From NCBI GenBank assembly GCA_038043285.1, contig JBBTCJ010000011.1:1-24303 (forward strand): DNA of 24,303 bases, written 5' to 3'. Below are positions 13,814 to 21,351 of the stretch, piece after piece. The stretch comes from JBBTCJ01 sp038043285. Lineage in GTDB: Bacteria > Planctomycetota > Phycisphaerae > UBA1845. The position numbers and the translations under genes were made by a program. A model generated the notes under the pieces. That model worked only from the letters and a program-made list of their open reading frames with translations, had not been told where the DNA came from and ran no database searches. The first letter of the stretch is position 1. Each line of letters opens with the position of its first letter.

Positions 13814-16117
13814 ATGGAGGTGGTTTTGACGGACGTCCTCTCAGACAGCGTAAAGCGCACACCGGTCCGGTGCAGGTCGGTTCGGTGGTACGTCAGCTCG
13901 ATTACGGTCATCGCCGTGGCTGGGCTGTGCGCGCTGGCGCTGACCAGCGGCTGGCTGGTGCGGCGCCAGGGGGCAGTTGCCCGTCAAATCATCGCTCGCC
14001 AGAACCAGGCCTGGTTGGCGGAGATCGCGCGGGAACGCATTGACCTCTGGACAGGCCTCCTAGAGGCGGCGGATCCCCAAGATGACAACGACGTACCGTT
14101 CCTCTGTCAGGTCGCCGACTTAGCCGCACTCGCCCTGCGAAGGATGTCCCAGACGGGCGAGGGAACGACCGTTCGGGACGCGCAACCGGCGCGACTGATT
14201 GAACTGTTCGACGCGACCACGGCGCCGCTGCGTTCCCTTGACGGGGAGTCGGCGAGCATTGAGGCACGCGCCGCGGCACTTGGCCAAGTTCGCGGACTGG
14301 CGCCGTCATTCGTTCAGGCGTTGGCTGAGTACCTGGGGGCCCAGGAATCCTTCTCCGACGAAGCCTCCGCGGTGTCGAGGTCGTCGCGGACGTGGGCGAT
14401 GTGGATCATTGGGACGCTTGCAGCGGCGTATCTGTCGGCACTGCTGGCCGGGCAACATCGTGCGGCGCGATCGCTGGTCGCACCGCTTCAGTCGCTGGCC
14501 GACGCAGCCCAGCGGGCCATGGAACAGGAGCAGCCGTTTGCGCTGGAGCCTGCCGGTCCGCGAGAAGTCCGTACGGTGACGTCGGCCATCTCGTCATTCA
14601 TCGCGCTGCTGGAGACGCGGGTCGCGGAACGCACGGCGGCCCTGCACGGGGTCAACAGCAACCTGCGGATGCTAAACGTCAACCTGCAGAAAGAGATGGC
14701 GCTTCGCCGGTCGGTGGAAGACCGACTTCGCCACGACGCGCTGCACGACGGACTGACCATACTACCGAACCGCCACCTGTTGTTGGACCGTCTCCATCGG
14801 TCCGTGGAGCGGGCGCGACGGCATCCCGACTACCGCTTCGCACTGCTGTTCCTGGACCTGGACAATTTCAAGAACATCAACGACAGCCTTGGTCACAGCA
14901 CCGGCGATGAGCTGCTCGTCGAGGTCGCCCAGAGGTTGACGAACTGCCTGCGCGGCATGGACACGGTCAGCCGTTTCGGCGAGCACACGACGGCGCGTCT
15001 CGGAGGTGACGAGTTTGTCGTCCTGTTGGACGGCGTCCGCGACGCACGGGAAGCGGTCGGCGTCGCCGAAAGAATGCAAGAGCAGCTCGCGGTTCCCGTG
15101 GAGTTAGGCGGTCAGCAGGTCACGATCAGTGCGAGCATCGGCATCGCCCTTTACGACGACGTCGCCGTCGACCCCGAAGAGATTCTCCGCGACGCAGACA
15201 CCGCCATGTACCGTGCCAAGCAGGCGGGTAAGACCCAACATGCTATCTTCGACAAGACCATGCACGCCGCGGCCAAGAGTCGGCTGAAACTTGAGAACCA
15301 TCTGCGGGCGGCGTTGGAAAAGGGACAACTGGAACACTTTTACCAGCCGGTCGTAAGGCTTGAGAGTGGGGAGATTACCGGTTTCGAGGCGCTGCTTCGA
15401 TGGAACCACCCGGACCACGGACTGATGTCGCCCACCGATTTCATCCCGTTGGCCGAGGAAACGGGGTTGATCGTTCCCATGGGGCGATGGGCCATGGAGC
15501 AGGCTTGCCACCAATTGCAACGCTTGCAGCGCCGCCTCCCGCCGGACCGCACGATCACCCTGGGGCTCAACATCGCCAAGCGTCAATTGCTCGCCGACGG
15601 CTTCTGCGACGACCTCTCACGTGCCTTGCAGAAAGCCGGCGTTGAGCCGCGACTGTTGCAGGTGGAGGTCACGGAATCGACGGTCATCGATGTCTGCTCG
15701 CGTATTCCCAAGATTCTAGAGCAGGTCAAGGAACTGGGCGTCGAACTTCACATGGACGATTTCGGAACGGGATACTCGTCCCTAAGCTGCCTGCATCAAT
15801 TCCCGATCGATGCGTTGAAAATCGACCGATCGTTCGTCAAGAACATGGGCAACGATCATGATTACGCGGCGATTGTGCAGGGAATCATGACGCTGGCCCG
15901 CAATCTTGACCTGGAAGTGATCGCCGAGGGAATCGAGGATGCTGCGGAACTCGCGACGTTGTTGGCGCTGGATTGTCAGTTCGGGCAGGGGTATTACTTC
16001 TCCAAGCCGGTCAGCTTCTCGGAGGCGATGGCCATGCTGTTGTCCCCGCCGCCGTGGACGGGTTCGCTCGGCCCGCTCGTCGGGCCTGTCGGGATGGCAG
16101 GACGAAGCGGCTCGTGA
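13814..16117 (+). CDS. Membrane GGDEF-EAL protein (cyclic di-GMP turnover)
   Basis: The 767-residue product has a membrane segment at about 30-50, a periplasmic helical sensor region at about 51-195, a second membrane segment at about 196-213, then a HAMP-like linker and coiled coil (about 214-305). The GGDEF domain (about 306-480) carries an intact GGDEF at 397-401. The EAL domain (about 490-745) carries FEALLRW at 524-530, MDDFGTGYSSL, IKIDRSFV-like LKIDRSFVKN and AEGIED, so both synthase and phosphodiesterase motifs are kept. Just before GGDEF, an extra eight residues (SRFGEHTT region) separate the RGMD that would be the inhibitory I-site (380-383) from the active site. The start codon is chosen from length and position; its ribosome site is weak. 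The gene converges with the minus-strand glycosyltransferase. Confidence 0.92.
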   Translation: MEVVLTDVLSDSVKRTPVRCRSVRWYVSSITVIAVAGLCALALTSGWLVRRQGAVARQIIARQNQAWLAEIARERIDLWTGLLEAADPQDDNDVPFLCQVADLAALALRRMSQTGEGTTVRDAQPARLIELFDATTAPLRSLDGESASIEARAAALGQVRGLAPSFVQALAEYLGAQESFSDEASAVSRSSRTWAMWIIGTLAAAYLSALLAGQHRAARSLVAPLQSLADAAQRAMEQEQPFALEPAGPREVRTVTSAISSFIALLETRVAERTAALHGVNSNLRMLNVNLQKEMALRRSVEDRLRHDALHDGLTILPNRHLLLDRLHRSVERARRHPDYRFALLFLDLDNFKNINDSLGHSTGDELLVEVAQRLTNCLRGMDTVSRFGEHTTARLGGDEFVVLLDGVRDAREAVGVAERMQEQLAVPVELGGQQVTISASIGIALYDDVAVDPEEILRDADTAMYRAKQAGKTQHAIFDKTMHAAAKSRLKLENHLRAALEKGQLEHFYQPVVRLESGEITGFEALLRWNHPDHGLMSPTDFIPLAEETGLIVPMGRWAMEQACHQLQRLQRRLPPDRTITLGLNIAKRQLLADGFCDDLSRALQKAGVEPRLLQVEVTESTVIDVCSRIPKILEQVKELGVELHMDDFGTGYSSLSCLHQFPIDALKIDRSFVKNMGNDHDYAAIVQGIMTLARNLDLEVIAEGIEDAAELATLLALDCQFGQGYYFSKPVSFSEAMAMLLSPPPWTGSLGPLVGPVGMAGRSGS

Positions 16118-16185
16118 GGAGATCGTCGCGAGTCGCTCGCGCCGTTACCAGCAATCGGTGCCTCCAACGTGAAGCACGGAAGGTG

Positions 16186-17010
16186 CTACCCGCCGCTTGG
16201 GGAGGGTCCGGAAAGCATGGATGCCGACCACGCCGGCGGAGAAACAATCGGCGTCGCGAGTTGCCCTGCCTCGGTACGAAACTGAACAATCTCCCGAAGA
16301 ATCCGGGCGCAGGTGCGCAGGGGAAACCTGCCCAAAAATGATTGACCGGCCGTCCGCCGCTCGAACGTCGATTCCACTTCCCCAACGACGTACCCGCGAA
16401 CATGGGCGGCGACGCCGAGGAAGCTCTGAAAGTATCGGTAGTCGCGCCGATGGGAGAGGATCTCGGTCAGGACCGCCCGGCGGGTGAGGATGAACCCGGA
16501 TTTTGCGTCGCCAAGGCTCGAACCGAACGCCAGGTTCAGCAGCCAGTTCAGCCCACGGCTCATCAGCAGCCGACTCCAATCCGAATACTTCGGACGTCGA
16601 ACAGCCTGCACAATGTCGGGCAACTCCTGAAGATAGCCCCGATACAAGCGCGGAATGTCCTCCGGGGGGTTCTGCAGATCGGCATCAATCAAGCAGATTA
16701 ACTCGCCTGCGGTTGCCGCCAAGCCTGTTTTCCATGCGGCCTCGATTCCGCGGTTGCACTCATGCCGAACGCCGCGAACTCGTGCATCCGCCCGGCTTCG
16801 AAGCACGATCCGTTCCCATGTCCCGTCCGTACTGCCGTCGTCGACGAGCACGAGTTCCGCCGTCGTGCGGAGTTCGTCGAACGCCCGAAGGGTTCGATCG
16901 GCCAGCGCGTCCACGTTGCCTGCCTCGTTGAGGCATGGAGCGATCACCGAGAGCGTGATCGAATCCGGTGGGCCATGAGTGGATGCTGAGTGAGCCGTAG
17001 CGAGGTTCAT
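16186..17010 (-). CDS. Family 2 glycosyltransferase (polyprenyl-phosphate type)
   Basis: The 274-residue product carries GT-A fold motifs of family 2: SVIAPCLNEAGNV at 21-33, VDDGSTDGTW at 56-65 and LIDADLQNPPED at 107-118, the last being the metal-binding D-x-D region. The sequence resembles dolichyl/undecaprenyl-phosphate sugar transferases, but no C-terminal membrane segments are visible, so it is probably soluble or peripheral. The C-terminus is Ser/Pro-rich. Its ATG overlaps the stop of the asparagine-synthase-like gene (ATGA), and a GGAGGG lies about eight bases upstream. Position within the methyltransferase-asnB-glycosyltransferase set suggests synthesis or decoration of a surface glycan. 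Confidence 0.88.
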   Translation of the reverse strand: MNLATAHSASTHGPPDSITLSVIAPCLNEAGNVDALADRTLRAFDELRTTAELVLVDDGSTDGTWERIVLRSRADARVRGVRHECNRGIEAAWKTGLAATAGELICLIDADLQNPPEDIPRLYRGYLQELPDIVQAVRRPKYSDWSRLLMSRGLNWLLNLAFGSSLGDAKSGFILTRRAVLTEILSHRRDYRYFQSFLGVAAHVRGYVVGEVESTFERRTAGQSFLGRFPLRTCARILREIVQFRTEAGQLATPIVSPPAWSASMLSGPSPSGG

Positions 17011-18755
17011 TCCGGCGCCCTCCGAACGGAATATGCGGAGGCAAGCGGACGGCGTCGCTGCGCCGGCAACACCTCGTCCACCTTCATCGACCGCGGTTGC
17101 ATCGCCTCACCCTGGCCCGTTGACCCGAAGCCCAGGAGAGCCTTGATGCACTCCGCGGTCATCAGGGCGTTCCAATGCCGGCGATCAAAGCTTCGTATTC
17201 CGTGCATCCACTGATTGATCGGCGTCGGCAGACCGTCTTTGATCGCCCGGGTAAGCACCGCGGATCCGGGCGGAAGGAGCTTCTGGGCGGCGCGGTGGAC
17301 GATCCATTTGCCCTGTCCGTCGCGCACGCGAAGCGAATCGTCCAGCGAGAAGGCGAACTCGACCAGCCGATGGTCCAGGAACGGGCACCGGTTTTCCACG
17401 CCGTGGGCCATGCACATCCGGTCCGCCATCTGCAACAGCGGTTGCAGGAACACGCGGCTCTCCACGTAACAGACGTTGTCCAGCGTGGTGCGATGCGGAT
17501 CCCAATAATGCGTCAGGAACATCTTCATCATGGCCGCACCGGACAGGCCGTTGCGCGAGGCCATCCGGCAGAACCGGTCGAAGTCGCTGCCCTGGTAGCG
17601 CTCCAGCATCGAAGCGTAATGATTTCGCTTGGCGTCTGCGGAGCCGCTGGCGTCGGAGAGTAGGAACTCGTTGCGCACGTATCCCGCGAACAATTCGTCC
17701 GATCCCTCGCCGGAGAGCACGACTTTGTACCCGGCGCCGCGCGCGGCCTCCGCCAAACGATACAGCGGAAACACGCTGAACGACCCCGTCGGCATCTCCA
17801 GGTGATAGGCGAGTTTCGGAAGATCCCGCAGGAACTCCTTCCGCGTCGGCCGCACAAAGTTCGCGCGGATGCCCAGGCGGCCCGTCAGGTCGGAAACGTA
17901 GCTCTCCTCGTTAACCGTCTCGCGGAACTCGTCGAACTGGCAGGTGAACGATTCCTCCACCCCGCTGAGCTTCGCGATCAGCGAGGAGTCCAGCCCCCCC
18001 GCGAGAAACAGGGTGACCGGGACGTCGCACCGCAGACGTAGCCGGACCGCGTCCTCCAAAAGCCCGATGAACGTGTCGACCGCCTGTTTCTCGTCGCCGA
18101 TGCGCCGCGAGACCTGCCGCTCAATGTCCCAATAGGAACTGACCCGGCATGTGCCGCGCCGCGGATCGTAGGTCAGGCAGTGTCCCGGCGGCAGGGCACG
18201 AACGTTGCGATACAGGGTGTGCTCATTGAAGCAAAACTCAAACAGGTCGAACAGTTCACACGAGACGAACTCGAGGTCGGAAAACGCTTTGACCTCCGAA
18301 GCGAATTCAAAGGATCGCTCGTCGCAGCGATAGAAGAAAGGCTTCTTCCCCATGCGGTCGCGGGCGCAGAAGAACCGTTGCCCGTCCCAGATCGCCAGCG
18401 CGAACATCCCGTTGAACTTCCCAAGGCAGTCCGGACCCCATTGCAAATACGCCGCCAACGCCACCTCCGAGTCGGTGTTCGTCTGAAACTCCCAGCCGAA
18501 CGTCCGCAGTTCGGAACGCAGTTCGAGATAGTTGTAGACCTCCCCGTTCAGTACGATTGCGCTTTCTCCAATTCGGACGGGGAGATCAATGTTGCGGTGA
18601 TCGACAATGTTCAACCGGGTTTGCCCAAACGCCGCGACGCCGTGGCCGGGAACTTCCACGAACAGCAACGATTGCTGATCCGGACCGCGGTGTCGCAACC
18701 GCGCCAGGCTCGCCTCGTTAAACTGAGTGTTCAACCCACCGAGCAGGCCGCACAT
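17007..18755 (-). CDS. asnB: Asparagine synthase (glutamine-hydrolysing)-like amidotransferase
   Basis: The product is 582 residues. The start at 18755 is set by the required N-terminal nucleophile: MCGLLGGL puts Cys at position 2, and any longer start would bury it. The class II glutaminase domain has RHRGPD at 21-26, NGEVYNY at 70-76 and DRMGKKP near 133-139. The synthetase domain has the PP-loop at 251-258 as LAGGLDSS, where the first serine of the usual SGGLDSS is alanine, and later GEGSDELFAGY. Such AsnB homologues either make asparagine or amidate surface-glycan precursors. The location two bases after a methyltransferase and overlapping a glycosyltransferase favours the second. GAGGAAG lies nine bases upstream. 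Confidence 0.85.
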   Translation of the reverse strand: MCGLLGGLNTQFNEASLARLRHRGPDQQSLLFVEVPGHGVAAFGQTRLNIVDHRNIDLPVRIGESAIVLNGEVYNYLELRSELRTFGWEFQTNTDSEVALAAYLQWGPDCLGKFNGMFALAIWDGQRFFCARDRMGKKPFFYRCDERSFEFASEVKAFSDLEFVSCELFDLFEFCFNEHTLYRNVRALPPGHCLTYDPRRGTCRVSSYWDIERQVSRRIGDEKQAVDTFIGLLEDAVRLRLRCDVPVTLFLAGGLDSSLIAKLSGVEESFTCQFDEFRETVNEESYVSDLTGRLGIRANFVRPTRKEFLRDLPKLAYHLEMPTGSFSVFPLYRLAEAARGAGYKVVLSGEGSDELFAGYVRNEFLLSDASGSADAKRNHYASMLERYQGSDFDRFCRMASRNGLSGAAMMKMFLTHYWDPHRTTLDNVCYVESRVFLQPLLQMADRMCMAHGVENRCPFLDHRLVEFAFSLDDSLRVRDGQGKWIVHRAAQKLLPPGSAVLTRAIKDGLPTPINQWMHGIRSFDRRHWNALMTAECIKALLGFGSTGQGEAMQPRSMKVDEVLPAQRRRPLASAYSVRRAPE

Positions 18756-18757
18756 GG

Positions 18758-19789
18758 TCAGGTCTTCCTCGCCCGACAACTGATACCCGCCTCCTGCACG
18801 TCCCACGCCTGGATCTCCCAACCTTGGGCGAACCAGGCGCGAAACTCCGACGGTTCAAACCGATGACAGTTCTCAGGGTGATACCAGTCGAAGTTGACCA
18901 CGTTGTTGGTGAAGAAATCGAATTCGTCGTTCCAAAAGCATTTCAGAACGTTCCAGTGGAAAAATCGTTGCAGGTCGATCGGGCCCTTCTTGATGCCCAG
19001 AAGGGGAATGTCTTCCTCAACGTCCACGGTGATCTTCAGGCTCGCCAGCGATCGGCCGAGCTTGGTGATCGGTTCGCAGACCTTGAGAGCCTCCTTGACC
19101 GGCAAGGCCCGAATCTTGTCGCGGACGTAGTCGTCGGTGAACTCGCGGACGGCTGCTTTCTTGCGATAGACGTAACAGCAGATGTCGCCGCCGCGACGGA
19201 GCTTGCGCGAAAGCGCCTCAAACGCCATGCGTGGATCCGGCGTGTGATGGATGACCTGGTCGCAGTTGACGAAGTCAAGGAAGCCGTCCGGAAACGGCAG
19301 CGCGTGAATGTCCGCGTGAAGAAACTCGACGCGCTCGGATTGCCCTCGTCGTCGGCAGTTGCTGAGCGCGTCCCAGGCGGTGTCCACCGCGAAGACAACG
19401 GCATCCGAACTATCCGCCAGATTGATCGCGTCGCGACCCGCCCCTGTCCCAGCGTCCAGAGCAAAGCGCACGCCTTGCATCGCCGCACGGAGACCGGCGA
19501 GGTCCAGAAAGCCGTAACGCTGCAAATACCAGTCGGTGTAGAACCGGTGGGTGTGTTCTCTGTAGTAGTCGTGTGTCGCCCATTTTTGCCGGAACGATTC
19601 AACGGTCTGCGATTCAAGGACCGTGGCGTCGACGAAGCTGGCGATCCCGTCGCGAATCGCGTACGACCGCCCGGAGTCCGCTGCCAGTCTCCCCTCCAAC
19701 ACTTCGTCCCCGTCCAGCCGAGTTGCCTCCAGATGGAGGGCCTCTCCCGTCGCGGGGCATCGCAGGTTGGCGATCAGCGTTCGGCGCAT
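18758..19789 (-). CDS. SAM-dependent methyltransferase with Trm112-like N-terminal region
   Basis: The 343-residue product begins with a Trm112-like segment (LRCPATGEALHL ... YAIRDGIASFV, about 1-52). A class I methyltransferase domain follows, with motif I ALDAGTGAGRDAINLA (about 109-124), an acidic FAVDTAWDAL strand, LHADIHALPFPDGFLDFVNCDQVIHHTPDP and the methyltransferase-typical ALSRKLRRGGDICCYVYRKK. A C-terminal FNWYHPE-like region (FDWYHPENCHRFEPSEFRAWF) is typical of methyltransferases in O-antigen and capsule clusters. It is the first gene of a minus-strand set and ends two bases before the asnB-like ATG. GAGG lies nine bases upstream of the start. Confidence 0.85.
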   Translation of the reverse strand: MRRTLIANLRCPATGEALHLEATRLDGDEVLEGRLAADSGRSYAIRDGIASFVDATVLESQTVESFRQKWATHDYYREHTHRFYTDWYLQRYGFLDLAGLRAAMQGVRFALDAGTGAGRDAINLADSSDAVVFAVDTAWDALSNCRRRGQSERVEFLHADIHALPFPDGFLDFVNCDQVIHHTPDPRMAFEALSRKLRRGGDICCYVYRKKAAVREFTDDYVRDKIRALPVKEALKVCEPITKLGRSLASLKITVDVEEDIPLLGIKKGPIDLQRFFHWNVLKCFWNDEFDFFTNNVVNFDWYHPENCHRFEPSEFRAWFAQGWEIQAWDVQEAGISCRARKT

Positions 19790-20194
19790 CAGGAAATCCT
19801 CGGAGCACCCACCGCTGCAATCGCCCGGGCCGGAGCCGGTCTTGCTCGGCGGTGATGGATTTTCGGACGTTGGACGACCCGTCTTGAGGATGCGCCGGGA
19901 ACCTCGATGGAGCTTGGTCCTGGCTGCTCCGCAGAAACGGACCCTTTCGTTGGGAGGAGGCCGGCGCCGGGATGGTTGTCGAAACCTGTCGAGCAGCCTC
20001 TGGGTTCAGCCCTGGTCGCCGGCCCGCGGCCACACGCACCGTGCCGAACCGCCCTGCGCCCGGGAGAATCGTGAAGTGCTTCGCCTTATTGAGCCGGCCG
20101 GGACGCTTGCTATAATCCCGCGAACCTGCCATCCGCCGGATCGGACAACGGTTCAGACGCCCGCGGATTCTGACGTGCAGCAAGGAGGGCTTCC
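19790..20194. other. 405-base divergent intergenic region
   Basis: This separates the minus-strand methyltransferase from the plus-strand bactofilin. Open frames across it on both strands are low-complexity and cross the adjacent gene starts. The only clear signal is the bactofilin promoter at 20089-20116. No promoter for the methyltransferase operon could be recognised with confidence. Confidence 0.45.
20089..20116 (+). promoter_or_regulatory. Promoter of the bactofilin operon
   Basis: TTGAGC (20089-20094) and a perfect TATAAT (20111-20116) are separated by 16 bases. The predicted start near 20123 gives a leader of about 70 bases to the ATG at 20195. Confidence 0.6.
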
Positions 20195-20647
20195 ATGGCT
20201 GATCTGACCAATGAGTACCCGACCACGATCGGACCGGACGCGCTGTTCAAAGGCGAACTCCAGTTCGAGAAGGGCATGCGTCTTCTGGGCAAGTTCGAAG
20301 GCACCATCGCCAGCGACGGGCAATTGATGGTTGCCGAGGGGGCGACGTTGAACGGCGACGTGAAGGCCGGTTCCATTCGCATCGACGGCCACGTGAAGGG
20401 CAACGTCAATGCCGGAGAGAAAATTCAACTATCCGCTTCCGCCCGACTGGAAGGCGATCTGCAGACCGGTCGACTCGAGGTCGCCGAAGGGGCCGTCCTC
20501 ATCGGACGGTGCACGGTCGGCGTCGGGCCTGACGGGCGTAACCTGCGAGAAATGCGATCGGCAAGCCGTTCCGCGGATTCCGTTCCCGTCGCCAAACCGA
20601 AGGGCGCGGAAACGATGACCGCCGCGCCGGTGGCCGTCAAGAAGTAG
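20195..20647 (+). CDS. Bactofilin (polymer-forming cytoskeletal protein)
   Basis: The 150-residue protein has the bactofilin core, about 12-110: repeated short beta-helix turns such as FKGELQFEKGMRLLGKFEG, LMVAEGATLNGDVKAG, IRIDGHVKGNVNAGEKIQL and LEGDLQTGRLEVAEGAVLIG. Bactofilins polymerise without nucleotide into filaments that organise envelope growth or polar structures. The short N-terminal tail and a C-terminal tail (Arg/Ser, then Ala/Lys-rich, ending PVAVKK) are typical flexible ends. AAGGAGG six bases upstream fixes the start. A second bactofilin-like gene follows after 79 bases. Confidence 0.92.
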   Translation: MADLTNEYPTTIGPDALFKGELQFEKGMRLLGKFEGTIASDGQLMVAEGATLNGDVKAGSIRIDGHVKGNVNAGEKIQLSASARLEGDLQTGRLEVAEGAVLIGRCTVGVGPDGRNLREMRSASRSADSVPVAKPKGAETMTAAPVAVKK

Positions 20648-20726
20648 TTGATCCACGCACATAAGCCGCCAAGGCCCACCCCAACGGGCGGAGTCCCGTG
20701 GCCACGGCGGAGATGGAAGTCTGCCC

Positions 20727-21134
20727 ATGCGGCTAGGCGTGAATCCGCGCGGAGGCGCGGTCAAGCAGGTGGTGTGTAACTACTGCGGCAAGTCGAGCGA
20801 GGTTGCTCGGCGGGCGATGTCCATCTTCTGCCCGCACTGCCACAAGCGGCTCATCCTCGAAGACTACAAGATCGCCACCTACTACGCCGTACGAGAGTTC
20901 TACACTTGCGGCGAAGTGGTCGTGGAGAAGGGCGGCCAAGTCGTCGCGGGAATCAGGGCCGCCACGCTCACCGTCAAGGGCGTGGTGCAAGGCAACGCCG
21001 AGGTGCGCGGACTGGTGAAGCTCACGAAAACAGGCTCGTTCAAGGGGGAACTCTCCGCGCCGAGCCTGGCCGTCGAAGCCGGCGGAAAGTTCGACGGGTT
21101 CGTACGCATTGGACCACTAGCTTCGCCCCAATAG
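20727..21134 (+). CDS. Zinc-ribbon bactofilin-like protein
   Basis: The 135-residue product starts with a C4-type zinc ribbon, CNYCGK at about 17-22 and CPHCHK at about 35-40. This is followed by a shorter bactofilin beta-helix, about 48-130: EFYTCGEVVVEKGGQVVAGIRAATLTVKGVVQGNAEVRGLVKLTKTGSFKGELSAPSLAVEAGGKFDGFV. The combination, with a linker LILEDYKIATYYAVREFYT, suggests a specialised bactofilin whose N-terminus binds metal and perhaps a partner. The start is uncertain: the ATG at 20727 has only a distant GGAG, and an internal start nearer the ribbon is possible. It is likely co-transcribed with the first bactofilin and could copolymerise with it. Confidence 0.82.
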   Translation: MRLGVNPRGGAVKQVVCNYCGKSSEVARRAMSIFCPHCHKRLILEDYKIATYYAVREFYTCGEVVVEKGGQVVAGIRAATLTVKGVVQGNAEVRGLVKLTKTGSFKGELSAPSLAVEAGGKFDGFVRIGPLASPQ

Positions 21135-21259
21135 TCGACGGAGTCTGCCGTTCACCGGCCGCCGCGAAACCGCGGCGCCGACTCCACTCCGATGGCTCCC
21201 GTCGCCTTATCGTCGATGAATACGCTTGTTTGAGCGCTAGTACCAGGGCAAAAATGGCC

Positions 21260-21292
21260 GACGCGCGGGCGGTGTTGGACCGTCCGCGCGTC
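21260..21292. terminator. Strong hairpin terminator between convergent genes
   Basis: GACGCGCGG-G-CGGT (21260-21273) pairs with ACCG-T-CCGCGCGTC (21279-21292), 14 pairs with one G-U, around the loop GTTGG. On the minus strand it is followed within four bases by TTTTT (21251-21255 on plus), so it should terminate glnA. On the plus strand there is no T-run, but it may still act as a 3' end for the bactofilin transcript. Confidence 0.7.
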
Positions 21293-21351
21293 GCCCGTCC
21301 CCGCTCACCGGTGTGCAATCTCTCTTGATCGGCTGGCCGACCCTACGCGGC

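Noticed and set aside
13455..13862. Minus-strand frame (135 aa) in the selD-GGDEF gap
   Set aside because: No recognisable family, no ribosome site, and it overlaps the start of the GGDEF-EAL gene.
16126..16140. CGCGAG/CTCGCG hairpin as a terminator between the convergent GGDEF-EAL and glycosyltransferase genes
   Set aside because: The stem is only six pairs and no T-run follows on either strand.
18824..19855. 343-residue plus-strand frame opposite the methyltransferase
   Set aside because: It is an antisense shadow of a gene with methyltransferase motifs and a correctly placed ribosome site.
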